Below are positions 5,500 through 5,564 of a stretch of DNA of 5,564 bases, piece by piece (the stretch's first letter is position 1; each line of letters starts with the position of its first letter). The notes under the pieces were generated by a model. It was given only the letters and a program-made list of their open reading frames with translations, was not told where the DNA came from and did no database searches. This stretch comes from a bacterium UBA6154 (GTDB lineage: Bacteria > Actinomycetota > Actinomycetes > S36-B12): assembly GCA_002422375.1 (NCBI GenBank), contig DIUQ01000020.1, forward strand, positions 1-5,564, in the 5' to 3' direction. A program made the translations under genes and the position numbers.

Positions 5500-5564
5500 G
5501 TGACTTTTCGCTCCGATTTACGCAATGTTGCCATCATTGCCCACGTTGACCATGGCAAAACCAC
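5500..5564 (+). CDS. typA: Ribosome-associated translational GTPase TypA/BipA, N-terminal fragment (runs off right edge)
   Basis: The first 21 codons read (M/V)TFRSDLRNVAIIAHVDHGKT and continue out of the window. The RNVAIIAHVDHGKT block is the P-loop (AHVDHGKT, G1) of translational GTPases with the lead-in typical of TypA/BipA. LepA reads similarly (RNFSIIAHIDHGKST) but normally has a longer N-terminus, Phe in place of Val and an extra Ser, so TypA is favoured. TypA binds 70S ribosomes at the EF-G site and supports 50S assembly and growth under stress or cold. The GTG at 5500 is forced by an in-frame TAG at 5488-5490. There is no Shine-Dalgarno, and TAGTCT ends six bases upstream, so leaderless translation is likely. 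Confidence 0.85.
   Translation, partial: MTFRSDLRNVAIIAHVDHGKT

Overview
This window looks like chromosomal core DNA from an actinobacterium, most likely a Microbacteriaceae-type organism of moderate GC. The evidence is the gene order xseA / ispH / small membrane protein / rmuC / ychF, the actinobacterial style of the IspH and YchF proteins, the frequent GTG starts, and gene starts that look leaderless. The family-level placement is inference. I see no mobile element, CRISPR array, tRNA, rRNA or prophage gene. No stretch over 300 bases lacks a gene; the longest gene-free gap is 97 bases.

Layout. At the left edge the first codons of xseA (exonuclease VII large subunit) run leftwards out of the window. 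They diverge from ispH, the last enzyme of the MEP isoprenoid pathway, across only 46 bases. Convergent with ispH, and overlapping its 3' end by 12 bases, is a gene for a four-helix membrane protein of unknown function. Upstream of that gene on the same strand is rmuC, a membrane-anchored protein of the PD-(D/E)XK nuclease type. rmuC diverges from ychF, the ribosome-associated Obg-family ATPase. ychF is followed after 27 bases by a START/AHSA1-like (SRPBCC) gene, probably in one transcript. That gene converges on, and overlaps by 15 bases, a gene joining a COG3603-type ACT domain to a GNAT acetyltransferase domain. At the right edge the first 21 codons of typA/bipA (ribosome-associated GTPase) diverge from the ACT-GNAT gene.

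The clearest regulatory signal is a repeated start architecture. Five genes (xseA, ispH, ychF, the ACT-GNAT gene, typA) have no Shine-Dalgarno sequence. Each has a -10-like TANNNT hexamer ending 5 to 7 bases before the first start codon that follows a nearby in-frame stop. This is the geometry of leaderless transcripts. The membrane-protein gene fits too if a downstream start is used. The SRPBCC gene is the only one with a strong Shine-Dalgarno (AAGGAGG), and it is the gene placed inside a transcript. The xseA/ispH promoter pair is a mirror-symmetric overlapping unit, so the two promoters may exclude each other.

Functionally this is mostly housekeeping: isoprenoid synthesis, DNA repair or nuclease functions, and ribosome-associated GTPases. 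I find no convincing evidence of a wholly new system. The items most worth a second look are the ACT-GNAT fusion, the leaderless-start pattern with the symmetric xseA/ispH promoter, the conserved-position membrane protein, and a perfect DnaA box between ychF and the SRPBCC gene.
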